From positions 1-51,122 of the forward strand of contig NZ_CACSLH010000022.1 of assembly GCF_902706605.1 (NCBI RefSeq): DNA of 51,122 nt, read 5' to 3'. The DNA comes from Enterococcus sp. CSURQ0835 (GTDB taxonomy: Bacteria > Bacillota > Bacilli > Lactobacillales > Enterococcaceae). The notes beneath the pieces were generated by a model. That model had not been told where the DNA came from and made no database searches. It saw only the letters and a program-made list of their open reading frames with translations. Positions 7,614-15,632 of the stretch are shown piece after piece. Positions within the stretch are counted from its first letter, which is position 1. Every line of letters begins with the position of its first letter. Made by a program: the position numbers and the translations under genes.

Positions 7614-10600
7614 ATGACGAAAAAAAATCAACTATTCATCCTCTTTGCCAATCTTTTTTCATTAATTGTTTTGATGGCAGGAACGTATGCTTCAACTGTC
7701 GTCGGTGCGATGGCCTATGCTGCGGAAAAAGAGCCTTTTCTCAAAGTAGAAAACGCAGAAGATGGTGATATTTCAAAAGGGGATAAAAAAGTCGCTGGCA
7801 ATGACTATACGATCTCTTTGACGGCAAAAGAAGATACGACGGTGTATTTACCTGCTTCAAAGGATTTTGCCGTTAACCAAGTTGATCAAAATGACGAACA
7901 GAAAAAAAGCAGCTTACCAACAGTAGACGAAAAACAATATTTGAACAGTTATAACGAGCAGAAAAAGCAACAGGCATTACCTGCTAAAAGTGATGATCAA
8001 ACAATTTCATCGGCGGTTGATAAGACACAAGCAACGACTACTTCAAGTGCAACGCCTTTTATGACTGAAGCACTGAATGTTGAAAACAAGTATTATATTT
8101 TCTCAATCAAAAAAGATGAACGATTGAAACTACAATTCATTCGGTTAGCTGATCAAGAGCAACGATTTGATTTGTATAACTTTGATTCTTATTTGAAAGA
8201 TCCAAAGACGAACGATAAACAGACTGCTTTTACGTTTATTTCGATGGATGAACTAAAGAAACAACAGGAACAACAAGCTAGTGAAGCGGCAGCTAAAAGC
8301 AGTGAAGCAGCTAAAACTAAAGCTGAATCAACTAGCAGTAGTACTAGTTCTGCGGCTAAGACGAGTACCACAGCAACAATTAGTGCCACTCAAAGCACGG
8401 AAAAGTCTGAGCCGGCTAAAAGTACTGAGTCAGCAACCACAACTTCTAAACCACAATCAGCTGAACAGGCAAAAGCAACTAGCTCAAGTTCTTCAACTTC
8501 TTTAAGTTCTGACATTGCTAAAACGCAAACGAAACTTCAAAAAAGAGCGTTGGCAAAAGCAGCAGTCGCCACAACACCTAGTTTAAAGATCGATACGGTG
8601 GAGATCACCATCAACGGACAAAAATTAGTACCGGATGGTTCCATCCAGATCACTGGTGCAGCGATGTATCCGAATACGACTCGAATCAAAGGCGAATTTC
8701 AAGGTGATGGGAAGACCACTCAATATACGATGCCCATCCATATCACCAATGTCGGGAAAGATTCGATCGGTTCATTTGGTCCGTTGACTGGAGCTGGTGA
8801 TGTCTACAACAGTGTAACGGGTGAAAAGATCGGTCAGATCAAACAAACCGGTGATTGGGACAAACCAACGACCGGCGAGTATACCGGGATGTTTATTATT
8901 GATTTAGACAAACCATTGACTGGACTGGCCGCTTTTGATGTCTCAACTAGTGGTGCTGGGAATATCAATGCCTTAAGTTCTCAAAAGCCATTCGATATCA
9001 CTTTTAACAATCAGTTCAAATACACAGTCAACCTGCAACCACGGAATTTAGTCACTCCAGAAGCTCGTGATCAGATCGGTGTTGGACAATATGGTGTAGA
9101 TGGAAACCAAGGTTATGTGTATTTAGGTTCCAACACGTATAACACGCCGTTTCAAAATCTGTTACTAGACGCCGTGAACAAAGCGAAAGATGCGGGCGGT
9201 GGTCTTTTTAAACCGAATAATCGAAAAGACTATCAAGTGGATCAAGGAAGCTATAAAGATTTAAAGATGTTTGATGCTTCTGTTACTGGTTATAAAGATA
9301 TTCGATCAGTTGTTCCACAAACGAATCTGATCGTAACTCAAACGATCTCGATCGCAGATAAAAAGGTTGCTGATACGACGATCAAAGACATTGTGATGGG
9401 GGATCAAGGGACGCATACTTGGCGGATCAATGATGGAACTGCAACGACGGATCCGAAACTGTACATGTTAACAAAAGAAAATAATCCTGACATCAGTAAA
9501 GGGATCGAATCCGGAATAACTCCAACTGAAATACCAAATGTCCCAGACAATCTGGATGCAGCTGGCTTAGCCAAATGGATGAATGATCAGTTTCAAGGTA
9601 AAGATACTGATCGAGATAACGGGAATCAATGGGCTAAATCAAAACAAACGGATGGCAGCTATGTTGTAGCGTTTAACTATGGGAACTTTATGAAACGGAC
9701 CGGTTTTGATACATCGACCTACTTTAACAATCAACTCGGTACCAAGTCTGATGCAGTCCAAGAAGTCAATCGTACGGCAGCAGTGGACAAACAGATTGAT
9801 AACTTGATAAAAAAAGGTTCGTCAATGCCATTAAATATCAAAGATGGTTATGGCTATCCAGACAGCAAACCTTTGATCTATGATGGTCAACTATTTGATA
9901 ACTATGTCAACACCAAAGTCGTTTTAAACGATAACCAGTACGCAAAAGTAAAATCAGTGATGGGCGCATTTGTCTATGGTAGTACTAAAGCAGGAGAAAA
10001 TGTGACTTATGAATTGAATAAAACTGGGGATGCTTTTGGTATTGATGGTGCTTTTGATGGTGGTTTTGGTGAAAAGGATCATCAAAGTTTATATTCCGGT
10101 TATGGCACGATGCCGGCCCTTGATCAGGATGCTAAGGGAAATAAGATCAACATAGCTTATGCGACAAATCGGCCTTCCAATGGGTTACAAGATGGTCAAA
10201 CGATCGTCAATGTGTATTATGTTACGAAAGATGGAAAGCAAGTCTTACCAAGCAAACGGTACACCGGCTTTCCAGCCAATGTCAAAGTTGCGCAACCAGA
10301 CCCACCATTTGATGTGACGGCATCTTTGACAGCTCAGTACAATGGCAAATCGTTGAATTTGTATAACAAAGATGATGCAGATGGGTATTTAGACCCGATC
10401 TATGGGGTAAAAGGGCGGCATTTGATCCACACGGAAACCCCATTGAAAGATCCGGTCGCCGATACGTTGAAGTATCCTGAAGGACCAACCGGAACTGAAG
10501 CGAACTACTATTATGTTTATGATGGTGGTGATGCGCCTTATTCATTCAAGAAAGTCGATCAACAAAATACCGATCAGACTTTGAAAGGTGCGCAATTTGT

Positions 10601-12824
10601 GGTCACAAGTTTACCAGCTTGGGCTAATGAAGTGCGAGATTTGAATCAACAGATCTTGATTGAAAAAAATAAAGCGAACTCGGATCAAGCAAAGATCAAT
10701 GATTTATGGAAACAAATTTCTCGGCGAGTCGTTCGGACGTACCAAAACACGACGTATCAAACAAATACGGATGATTATGGTGCTGTTTGGAATTCGATCA
10801 AAGACGAGATCTTATCGCAACAAAAAGATCCAGTAACTCATGAAGTCATCTACACGAAATACCGCTATGATTTGAACAATGATGGCAAAGTGGATGATCA
10901 AGATAAAGAGTTGTGGCTTGATGATTACGATTTGATCTATAAAGCGACTTCTGCTTATAACGGGAACGTTACTTTTGGGAATCTAGCAACGAACAAAACG
11001 TATTACATTGTGGAATTAACGCCACCGACTGGCTATGATCTTAAAAACCCAACGGACTACAATCAATTGCCAAGTGATACGCAATTTCGATTCTTTTTAG
11101 GGGACAAGGATCAATCGCCAACACCGGCTAAATTCCAAGTCACTGATCCACCAAATGGCGAACTACAAATCAAAAAAGTCGATAGTCAAAGTAAGAAAAA
11201 TTTGGCTGGCGCCGAGTTTGTCTTTACGTGGAGTAAAGATACCGCTGAAACGATCCGTGAAAAGAGTATTGCGCTCGATGAAGCGAAACAAAAAAATGAT
11301 ACGGCTCAAATCAGTCAATTAGAAGGTGAAATCGCGCAAATGACTTTACGCGATTACACGAAAACTTCATTTGGCCTCAATTCCACCAACTGGAGTTCAG
11401 TTTGGGATACGATCAAAGGCGATCGCGATGCTTCGGGTAATTTAGTTAATGACCGCAACGGTGATGGCAAAGTCGATGATACCGACAAAAACAGTTGGGC
11501 CAATGACTACTCATTAGTTTCGCGGGCCGTGACTGATGAAAATGGTGTCGCTGATCTCAAAAAGATCGACTTAGAAGGCAAAGATACGCGTACACTTTAT
11601 GCAGTGGAAGTCAAAGCTCCAGCAGGTTACGCCTTGCCAACTAAAGAAGCTAGTCAATCTGATGACTTCAAGATCACGATCAAACCAACGGCTGATAAAT
11701 ATTTTGGTACGACGACGATTGAAAATACTGTCGTTACACCAGATAACCCAAGTGGTAAGTTAACGTTCAATAAAGTTGATGGCAGTACCCAAAAAGCATT
11801 GCCTGGTGCGAAATTTGTTTTGACGACGGTTCCTGCTTGGGCTAATCAAGTGGCTGCAGCAGCCAAAGCGATCCAGTCTGATCAAGCACAGATCAAAGCG
11901 AGTGATCCTGCAACTGATCAAGCTAAGATCGATCAATTGAACGCTGATATTAAAGCGCAACAAGAAATTATTGCCCAAAAAGTCGTCAAAGATTTCACCG
12001 GCACGAAATATCAATTGAACTCAGCTGACTTTTCGGCTGTGTGGCAAAAATTAAATCAAAACGGCCAAATCGATGGCAAAGATCAGGCTACTTGGTTGAA
12101 AGATTATACCAATATCACAACGGGAATCGCTGATGAAAATGGGCGCGTCTTGTTTGATAAACTCGATTTGGAAGGGCAAAGTTCGAAAGATTATTATATT
12201 GTCGAACTAGAAGCACCAGACGGCTATCAATTGCAATCAGTCGATTACGATCATTTGACTGATACACAAGCCGCACAATTTAAAGCGACAATCACCAAAG
12301 ATAGCCAAACACCTGCGGCTTCTCAAATGAAAGTCAACAACTGGCAGTCAAAACTGACGATCGATAAGCTGAAAGCTGAAACGACCGACATTGACCATCC
12401 AGCAAAAGATGATTATTTGACGGGTGCTGAGTATGAAATTTATCAAGATAACGCAGGTAAACTCGGAGCAAAAGTCACTCAGACAGCAACGGGGGAAGCA
12501 ATTGGACAACTGACGACGACGGGTAAAGGCAATCTTTATCAACAAATCGTCGTGAACAATTTACCGTTCGGGAAATATATTTTAGTGGAGACCAAAGCAC
12601 CAAGTGGTCGAGAATTGAAAAAAACCGAAGTGCCATTTGAAATTTCCGAAAAAAATACCGAAGTTCACTTGAAGGTAACGAATGTACCAACGGTCGATAT
12701 GCCATTTACCGGTGGCCAAATGATTTGGCAAGTGTGGTTAGCCGTCTTGACGGGGGTTGCTTTACTAGCTAGCGGACTTTACTACTATAGTAAGAAGAAA
12801 GGAGGAGAGCGTGATGTTGACTAA
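7614..12824 (+). CDS. Giant tip pilin/adhesin with Cna_B repeats, LPXTG-like
   Basis: A 1736-aa secreted protein. I chose ATG 7614 because the ribosome binding site GAAAAGG (7598-7604) abuts the in-frame ATG at 7605 but suits 7614. Signal peptide ends near AYAA (about residue 36). A Ser/Thr/Ala low-complexity stretch spans about 216-303. A large region (about 310-860) has no recognised fold; no cysteine or von Willebrand A motif is seen. A MucBP-like segment (about 865-970) follows. Then come three long Cna_B-type repeats starting near 976, 1181 and 1380, each with an inserted helical stretch and an EF-hand-like loop, plus a standard Cna_B domain near 1578. E-boxes are VELTPPTGY, VEVKAPAGY, VELEAPDGY and VETKAPSGR. 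The sorting signal is MPFTGG (from 1696), TM and SKKKGG. Size and layout indicate the tip adhesin; its ligand is unknown. Confidence 0.88.
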   Translation: MTKKNQLFILFANLFSLIVLMAGTYASTVVGAMAYAAEKEPFLKVENAEDGDISKGDKKVAGNDYTISLTAKEDTTVYLPASKDFAVNQVDQNDEQKKSSLPTVDEKQYLNSYNEQKKQQALPAKSDDQTISSAVDKTQATTTSSATPFMTEALNVENKYYIFSIKKDERLKLQFIRLADQEQRFDLYNFDSYLKDPKTNDKQTAFTFISMDELKKQQEQQASEAAAKSSEAAKTKAESTSSSTSSAAKTSTTATISATQSTEKSEPAKSTESATTTSKPQSAEQAKATSSSSSTSLSSDIAKTQTKLQKRALAKAAVATTPSLKIDTVEITINGQKLVPDGSIQITGAAMYPNTTRIKGEFQGDGKTTQYTMPIHITNVGKDSIGSFGPLTGAGDVYNSVTGEKIGQIKQTGDWDKPTTGEYTGMFIIDLDKPLTGLAAFDVSTSGAGNINALSSQKPFDITFNNQFKYTVNLQPRNLVTPEARDQIGVGQYGVDGNQGYVYLGSNTYNTPFQNLLLDAVNKAKDAGGGLFKPNNRKDYQVDQGSYKDLKMFDASVTGYKDIRSVVPQTNLIVTQTISIADKKVADTTIKDIVMGDQGTHTWRINDGTATTDPKLYMLTKENNPDISKGIESGITPTEIPNVPDNLDAAGLAKWMNDQFQGKDTDRDNGNQWAKSKQTDGSYVVAFNYGNFMKRTGFDTSTYFNNQLGTKSDAVQEVNRTAAVDKQIDNLIKKGSSMPLNIKDGYGYPDSKPLIYDGQLFDNYVNTKVVLNDNQYAKVKSVMGAFVYGSTKAGENVTYELNKTGDAFGIDGAFDGGFGEKDHQSLYSGYGTMPALDQDAKGNKINIAYATNRPSNGLQDGQTIVNVYYVTKDGKQVLPSKRYTGFPANVKVAQPDPPFDVTASLTAQYNGKSLNLYNKDDADGYLDPIYGVKGRHLIHTETPLKDPVADTLKYPEGPTGTEANYYYVYDGGDAPYSFKKVDQQNTDQTLKGAQFVVTSLPAWANEVRDLNQQILIEKNKANSDQAKINDLWKQISRRVVRTYQNTTYQTNTDDYGAVWNSIKDEILSQQKDPVTHEVIYTKYRYDLNNDGKVDDQDKELWLDDYDLIYKATSAYNGNVTFGNLATNKTYYIVELTPPTGYDLKNPTDYNQLPSDTQFRFFLGDKDQSPTPAKFQVTDPPNGELQIKKVDSQSKKNLAGAEFVFTWSKDTAETIREKSIALDEAKQKNDTAQISQLEGEIAQMTLRDYTKTSFGLNSTNWSSVWDTIKGDRDASGNLVNDRNGDGKVDDTDKNSWANDYSLVSRAVTDENGVADLKKIDLEGKDTRTLYAVEVKAPAGYALPTKEASQSDDFKITIKPTADKYFGTTTIENTVVTPDNPSGKLTFNKVDGSTQKALPGAKFVLTTVPAWANQVAAAAKAIQSDQAQIKASDPATDQAKIDQLNADIKAQQEIIAQKVVKDFTGTKYQLNSADFSAVWQKLNQNGQIDGKDQATWLKDYTNITTGIADENGRVLFDKLDLEGQSSKDYYIVELEAPDGYQLQSVDYDHLTDTQAAQFKATITKDSQTPAASQMKVNNWQSKLTIDKLKAETTDIDHPAKDDYLTGAEYEIYQDNAGKLGAKVTQTATGEAIGQLTTTGKGNLYQQIVVNNLPFGKYILVETKAPSGRELKKTEVPFEISEKNTEVHLKVTNVPTVDMPFTGGQMIWQVWLAVLTGVALLASGLYYYSKKKGGERDVD
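10869..10904 (+). other. EF-hand/dockerin-like calcium loop, repeat 1
   Basis: The codons read DLNNDGKVDDQD, with Asp/Asn at positions 1, 3, 5, 9 and 12 and Gly at 6, the dockerin-type EF loop pattern. It sits inside a Cna_B-type repeat. Confidence 0.65.
11451..11486 (+). other. EF-hand/dockerin-like calcium loop, repeat 2
   Basis: The codons read DRNGDGKVDDTD, again with all metal-ligand positions filled. Same place in the module as in repeat 1. Confidence 0.65.
12048..12083 (+). other. Degenerate EF-hand-like loop, repeat 3
   Basis: The codons read KLNQNGQIDGKD. Position 1 is Lys and position 5 Asn, so calcium binding is doubtful, but alignment with the other two loops is clear. Confidence 0.5.
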
Positions 12825-13734
12825 ATCTGTACGGTATCCAAAATTATTTAAATTACTGTTCAGTTTGTTATTCATCTTTGCTTTTTCTTCCTTTGCCGCC
12901 ACCCACAGTTGGGCCGCGGAACACTTTTCATTGCACATTGTGAAATATGCATTGGATGAAAAGCAAGCGGCTCAATTACAGCAGCAAGATGGACAACTGA
13001 ATCCAGCTTTTGAAAATGCTGGGTATAAACCATTAGCAAACGTGCATTACCAAGTCCAACAAGTCGTTCCCACCGGAGAAGTTGCGAACTTGAAAGGAAC
13101 CGATCCGACTTCTTATCAAGTGATCGGTTCCACTTTGACAGTTCAAACCGATGAAAATGGCGAAGCCGTTATTGATTCTGCGACTGAGCCAAAGCTGGTG
13201 CAAGGTTTTTATTTAGTGACAGAATTAACTAATGCTGAAGTGACACTTCCAATGGATCCAGTGATCATTCAACTTCCAATGGAAAATAAAGTCGACGGCT
13301 CACAAGTCAATGATGTCTATCTCTATCCTAAAAGCAGTGTTGCAACACCTGAAGGCGGGAACCCTCCTGGTGGGAAAACTCCTCCAGGCGGTAAAACGCC
13401 GCCGAGTGATAATACACCACCGAGCGGTAATACACCACCGAGCGGTAATACACCACCGAGCGGTAGTACACCGCCGAGTGGGAGTACGCCACCAGGAACA
13501 ACACCGCCGACAACGCCTAGTTCCCCTAAAACTCCGGGGACACCGACGACTAGTACGCCAAATGTCCCAACGGAAAGTAGCAGTGGGAATTACCCTGCTA
13601 CGGGTGGCACAAAGCCTGTGAACAGCTATCCGCAAACGGATGGTGAATTACGCGGAAGTTCTTCTGTAATCGGCTTTGCGTTGTTTAGTACTTTTACGTT
13701 AGCCAGTTTGCTGTTTTTGAATAAAAAACGGTAA
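12814..13734 (+). CDS. Anchor (base) pilin with proline-rich wall-spanning linker
   Basis: A 306-aa secreted protein. The ATG at 12814 is eight bases after AAAGGAGG and overlaps the tip gene's end by 11 bases; a GTG at 12811 is also in frame. Signal peptide ends near SWAA. One N-terminal pilin domain follows (ILKYALD-like start, GFYLVTEL, 'NDVYLYPKS'), then seven TPP-containing hexapeptides and a Ser/Thr/Pro stretch. The end has two candidate sorting motifs, YPATGG and then YPQTDG, before a TM and NKKR. One pilin domain plus a proline-rich tail is typical of FctB/SpaB-type base pilins that link the shaft to the wall. It is a paralogue of the broken gene at 2156. Confidence 0.87.
   Translation: MLTKSVRYPKLFKLLFSLLFIFAFSSFAATHSWAAEHFSLHIVKYALDEKQAAQLQQQDGQLNPAFENAGYKPLANVHYQVQQVVPTGEVANLKGTDPTSYQVIGSTLTVQTDENGEAVIDSATEPKLVQGFYLVTELTNAEVTLPMDPVIIQLPMENKVDGSQVNDVYLYPKSSVATPEGGNPPGGKTPPGGKTPPSDNTPPSGNTPPSGNTPPSGSTPPSGSTPPGTTPPTTPSSPKTPGTPTTSTPNVPTESSSGNYPATGGTKPVNSYPQTDGELRGSSSVIGFALFSTFTLASLLFLNKKR
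13369..13494 (+). repeat. Seven 18-bp repeats (hexapeptide xxxTPP)
   Basis: In-frame tandem units code GGKTPP twice, SDNTPP, SGNTPP twice and SGSTPP twice. The central units are nearly identical at DNA level, so copy number can change by slippage without breaking the frame. Confidence 0.85.
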
Positions 13735-13774
13735 ACTTGACTATAAATTCCATATTTTCCCTAAATCGACTCTC

Positions 13775-13805
13775 AAAAAGGCCAGTCTCACCAACTGGTC
13801 TTTTT
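13775..13805 (+). terminator. Rho-independent terminator of the pilin operon
   Basis: Stem AAAAAGGCCAGT/ACTGGTCTTTTT with a short loop, followed by T residues. Confidence 0.8.
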
Positions 13806-13818
13806 GGGTCTGCTCAAT

Positions 13819-13857
13819 AAAAAAAGCCTCACTTGTGCAGATGACAGTCAAGTGAGG
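13819..13857 (-). terminator. Rho-independent terminator of the small minus-strand gene
   Basis: Perfect 9-bp inverted repeat (CCTCACTTG/CAAGTGAGG). Read on the minus strand it is followed by a T run. It lies just past the stop of the 13875-14126 gene. Confidence 0.8.
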
Positions 13858-13874
13858 GAGAGTTGTTCGGTTGC

Positions 13875-14126
13875 TCAGTAAGGGACCGCAACGAACAAAT
13901 CCGGCTGTGTTGTGACGCGGACTTGTTTCAAGCGAAGTTCAGGATAGTCGATCAGCTGACTCGAGCTTTTGAAATGCTCTTTAAAATAAGCTTGGATCTG
14001 TTCATCTGTCCATTGGCGAGCTGGAAAATGTTGATATTTAGTGGGAAAAACTAGAAAGACAAAACCAGGACTAAAGGCAGTTCGGATATCTGCCGGTAAG
14101 TTTTCATAGGTCGTTTTAAAATCCAT
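13875..14126 (-). CDS. Small conserved-looking hypothetical protein
   Basis: An 83-aa soluble protein with no signal peptide or TM. I do not recognise its family. It is rich in aromatics and Pro ('FSPGFVFLVFPTKYQHFP', then an acidic helix 'DEQIQAYFKEHF'). The case for a real gene is structural: a good ribosome binding site (AGGAG, nine bases from the ATG) and its own strong terminator just downstream, in a stretch where neither neighbour reads through. Confidence 0.65.
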   Translation of the reverse strand: MDFKTTYENLPADIRTAFSPGFVFLVFPTKYQHFPARQWTDEQIQAYFKEHFKSSSQLIDYPELRLKQVRVTTQPDLFVAVPY

Positions 14127-14194
14127 TCAAATGCGCTCCTCTTTCATTTCTTACCCCTTATTTTTCCACAAAAAAATGAAGGAAGCAAATTATT

Positions 14195-14223
14195 TTGACT
14201 TTGACTATCTTTGATGTAGTATA
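14195..14223 (+). promoter_or_regulatory. tuf promoter
   Basis: -35 TTGACT (14195-14200), a 17-base spacer, and an extended -10 (TG one base before TAGTAT, 14218-14223). Predicted start near 14230 gives a leader of about 100 bases. Confidence 0.7.
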
Positions 14224-14243
14224 GTCCTTGGATAGCCTTAAAA

Positions 14244-14288
14244 GGGAAAAAGTATAAATCTTTCCCATTTTGGACAAAAAGATTTATA
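14244..14288 (+). promoter_or_regulatory. Two mutually exclusive hairpins in the tuf leader
   Basis: Hairpin A pairs GGGAAA (14244-14249) with TTTCCC (14261-14266). Hairpin B is a perfect 11-bp stem, TATAAATCTTT (14253-14263) with its complement (14278-14288). Both use 14261-14263, so only one can form. Neither is followed by a T run. Confidence 0.45.
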
Positions 14289-14331
14289 ATGATATCCGTA
14301 AGCTTAAATCATTTAGGAGGTTTGTATTATT

Positions 14332-15519
14332 ATGGCAAAAGAACATTACGATAGAAGTAAACCACACGTTAATATTGGGACCATTGGCCACGTCGACCAT
14401 GGTAAAACAACATTAACGGCTGCAATCACGGCTGTATTAGCGAAAAAAGGCCTTGCAAACCCACAAGACTACGCTAGTATCGATGCAGCACCTGAAGAAC
14501 GTGAACGTGGGATCACTATCAACACTGCGCACGTTGAATACGAAACTGAAAAACGTCACTATGCGCACATCGATGCTCCAGGGCACGCGGACTATGTTAA
14601 AAACATGATCACCGGTGCAGCCCAAATGGACGGTGCGATCTTAGTTGTATCAGCAACTGATGGTCCGATGCCACAAACGCGTGAACACATTTTGTTAGCA
14701 CGTCAAGTTGGGGTTAAATATTTAGTTGTCTTCTTGAACAAAACAGACTTAGTCGATGATGATGAATTGATCGATCTAGTTGAGATGGAAGTACGTGAAC
14801 TATTAACTGAATATGGTTTCCCAGGCGACGATATTCCAGTGCTAAAAGGTTCTGCTTTAAAAGCCTTAGAAGGTGATCCTGAACAAGAAAAAGTCATCAT
14901 GGACTTAATGGATACAGTCGATGAATACATTCCAACACCTGAACGGGATACTGATAAACCATTATTATTACCAGTCGAAGATGTTTTCTCGATCACTGGT
15001 CGTGGGACAGTTGCATCAGGTCGGATCGATCGTGGACAATTGAAAGTCGGCGATGAAGTTGAAATCGTTGGGATCAAACCTGAAACACAAAAAGCTGTCG
15101 TTACTGGACTAGAAATGTTCCGTAAGACATTGGATTATGGTGAAGCCGGCGATAATGTTGGGGTCTTATTACGTGGAATCACGCGTGATGAAATCGAACG
15201 TGGTCAAGTAATCGCAAAACCAGGTTCAATCACACCGCATACAAAATTCGAAGCAGAAGTGTATGTCTTGACGAAAGAAGAAGGTGGACGTCATACGCCA
15301 TTCTTCAATAACTATCGTCCACAATTCTACTTCCGGACAACCGACGTGACCGGTAACATCGAATTGCCAGAAGGAACCGAAATGGTTATGCCTGGTGATA
15401 ATGTAACCATCACAGTTGATTTGATCCACCCAGTTGCCATCGAACAAGGTACGACTTTCTCAATTCGTGAAGGCGGCCGAACAGTTGGTTCTGGTATGGT
15501 ATCTAAGATCGACGCTTAA
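14332..15519 (+). CDS. tuf: Elongation factor Tu (tufB-like, outside the str operon)
   Basis: A 395-aa GTPase that delivers aminoacyl-tRNA to the ribosome. G1 GHVDHGKT, switch I 'RGITI', G3 DAPGH, G4 NKTD (usual form NKxD) and G5 'GSALKALEG' are all present, with domains 2 and 3 complete. Signature residues in domains 2-3 (VASGRIDRG, '[22 protein letters not shown]', '[15 protein letters not shown]', ending [10 protein letters not shown]) look streptococcal/lactococcal rather than like the E. faecalis TufA I recall (VATGRVERG, GVAREDIERGQVLA). The gene is monocistronic with its own promoter and terminator and is not next to fusA. This fits TufB, the second, horizontally acquired EF-Tu of many enterococci. 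AGGAGG lies 11 bases before ATG. Confidence 0.95.
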   Translation: MAKEHYDRSKPHVNIGTIGHVDHGKTTLTAAITAVLAKKGLANPQDYASIDAAPEERERGITINTAHVEYETEKRHYAHIDAPGHADYVKNMITGAAQMDGAILVVSATDGPMPQTREHILLARQVGVKYLVVFLNKTDLVDDDELIDLVEMEVRELLTEYGFPGDDIPVLKGSALKALEGDPEQEKVIMDLMDTVDEYIPTPERDTDKPLLLPVEDVFSITGRGTVASGRIDRGQLKVGDEVEIVGIKPETQKAVVTGLEMFRKTLDYGEAGDNVGVLLRGITRDEIERGQVIAKPGSITPHTKFEAEVYVLTKEEGGRHTPFFNNYRPQFYFRTTDVTGNIELPEGTEMVMPGDNVTITVDLIHPVAIEQGTTFSIREGGRTVGSGMVSKIDA

Positions 15520-15529
15520 GTTGCGATTT

Positions 15530-15562
15530 GAGTCTTACTTTTTTAAGTAAGGCTCTTTTTTT
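15530..15562 (+). terminator. Rho-independent terminator of tuf
   Basis: Stem GAGTCTTACTT/AAGTAAGGCTC with a small T loop, followed by seven T. Confidence 0.8.
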
Positions 15563-15632
15563 CTGGACTAAAATCCGGTACTCTAGATAAAAGAAGACTT
15601 TTGGTTGTTACTTTACATGAAGGAGTTTCGTG

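Larger units (their letters stand above)
10540..12346 (+). repeat. Three tandem repeats of about 200 codons in the tip pilin
   Basis: Each unit begins with a strand like 'SFKKVDQQ', 'QIKKVDSQ' or 'TFNKVDGS', then 'GAQFVVTSLPAWANEV' or an equivalent. A charged helical insertion follows, then a 'Y..NS.DFSAVW' segment, an EF-hand-like loop with 'W..DY', and finally an E-box. Units start near 10540, 11155 and 11750. They are divergent copies of one long Cna_B-type module. Confidence 0.75.

Noticed and set aside
8189-8505. ORFs in other frames across the Ser/Thr-rich part of the tip pilin
   Set aside because: Low-complexity codons leave other frames open; products are Leu- or Gln-rich and lack start signals.
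7614-12824. Tip pilin as a von Willebrand A or thioester adhesin, as in some other pili
   Set aside because: No MIDAS (DxSxS) pattern and no cysteine were found in the protein.
13369-13494. Regular direct repeats considered as a CRISPR array
   Set aside because: The units are contiguous 18-mers in frame with a coding sequence, with no spacers and no cas genes.
13300-13635. Long ORFs on both strands across the proline-rich repeats of the base pilin
   Set aside because: They are frame shadows of the 18-bp repeat: Arg/His/Cys-rich products without ribosome binding sites.
14285-14290. TATAAT in the tuf leader as a second promoter
   Set aside because: No -35 at proper distance, and it forms part of the 11-bp hairpin stem.
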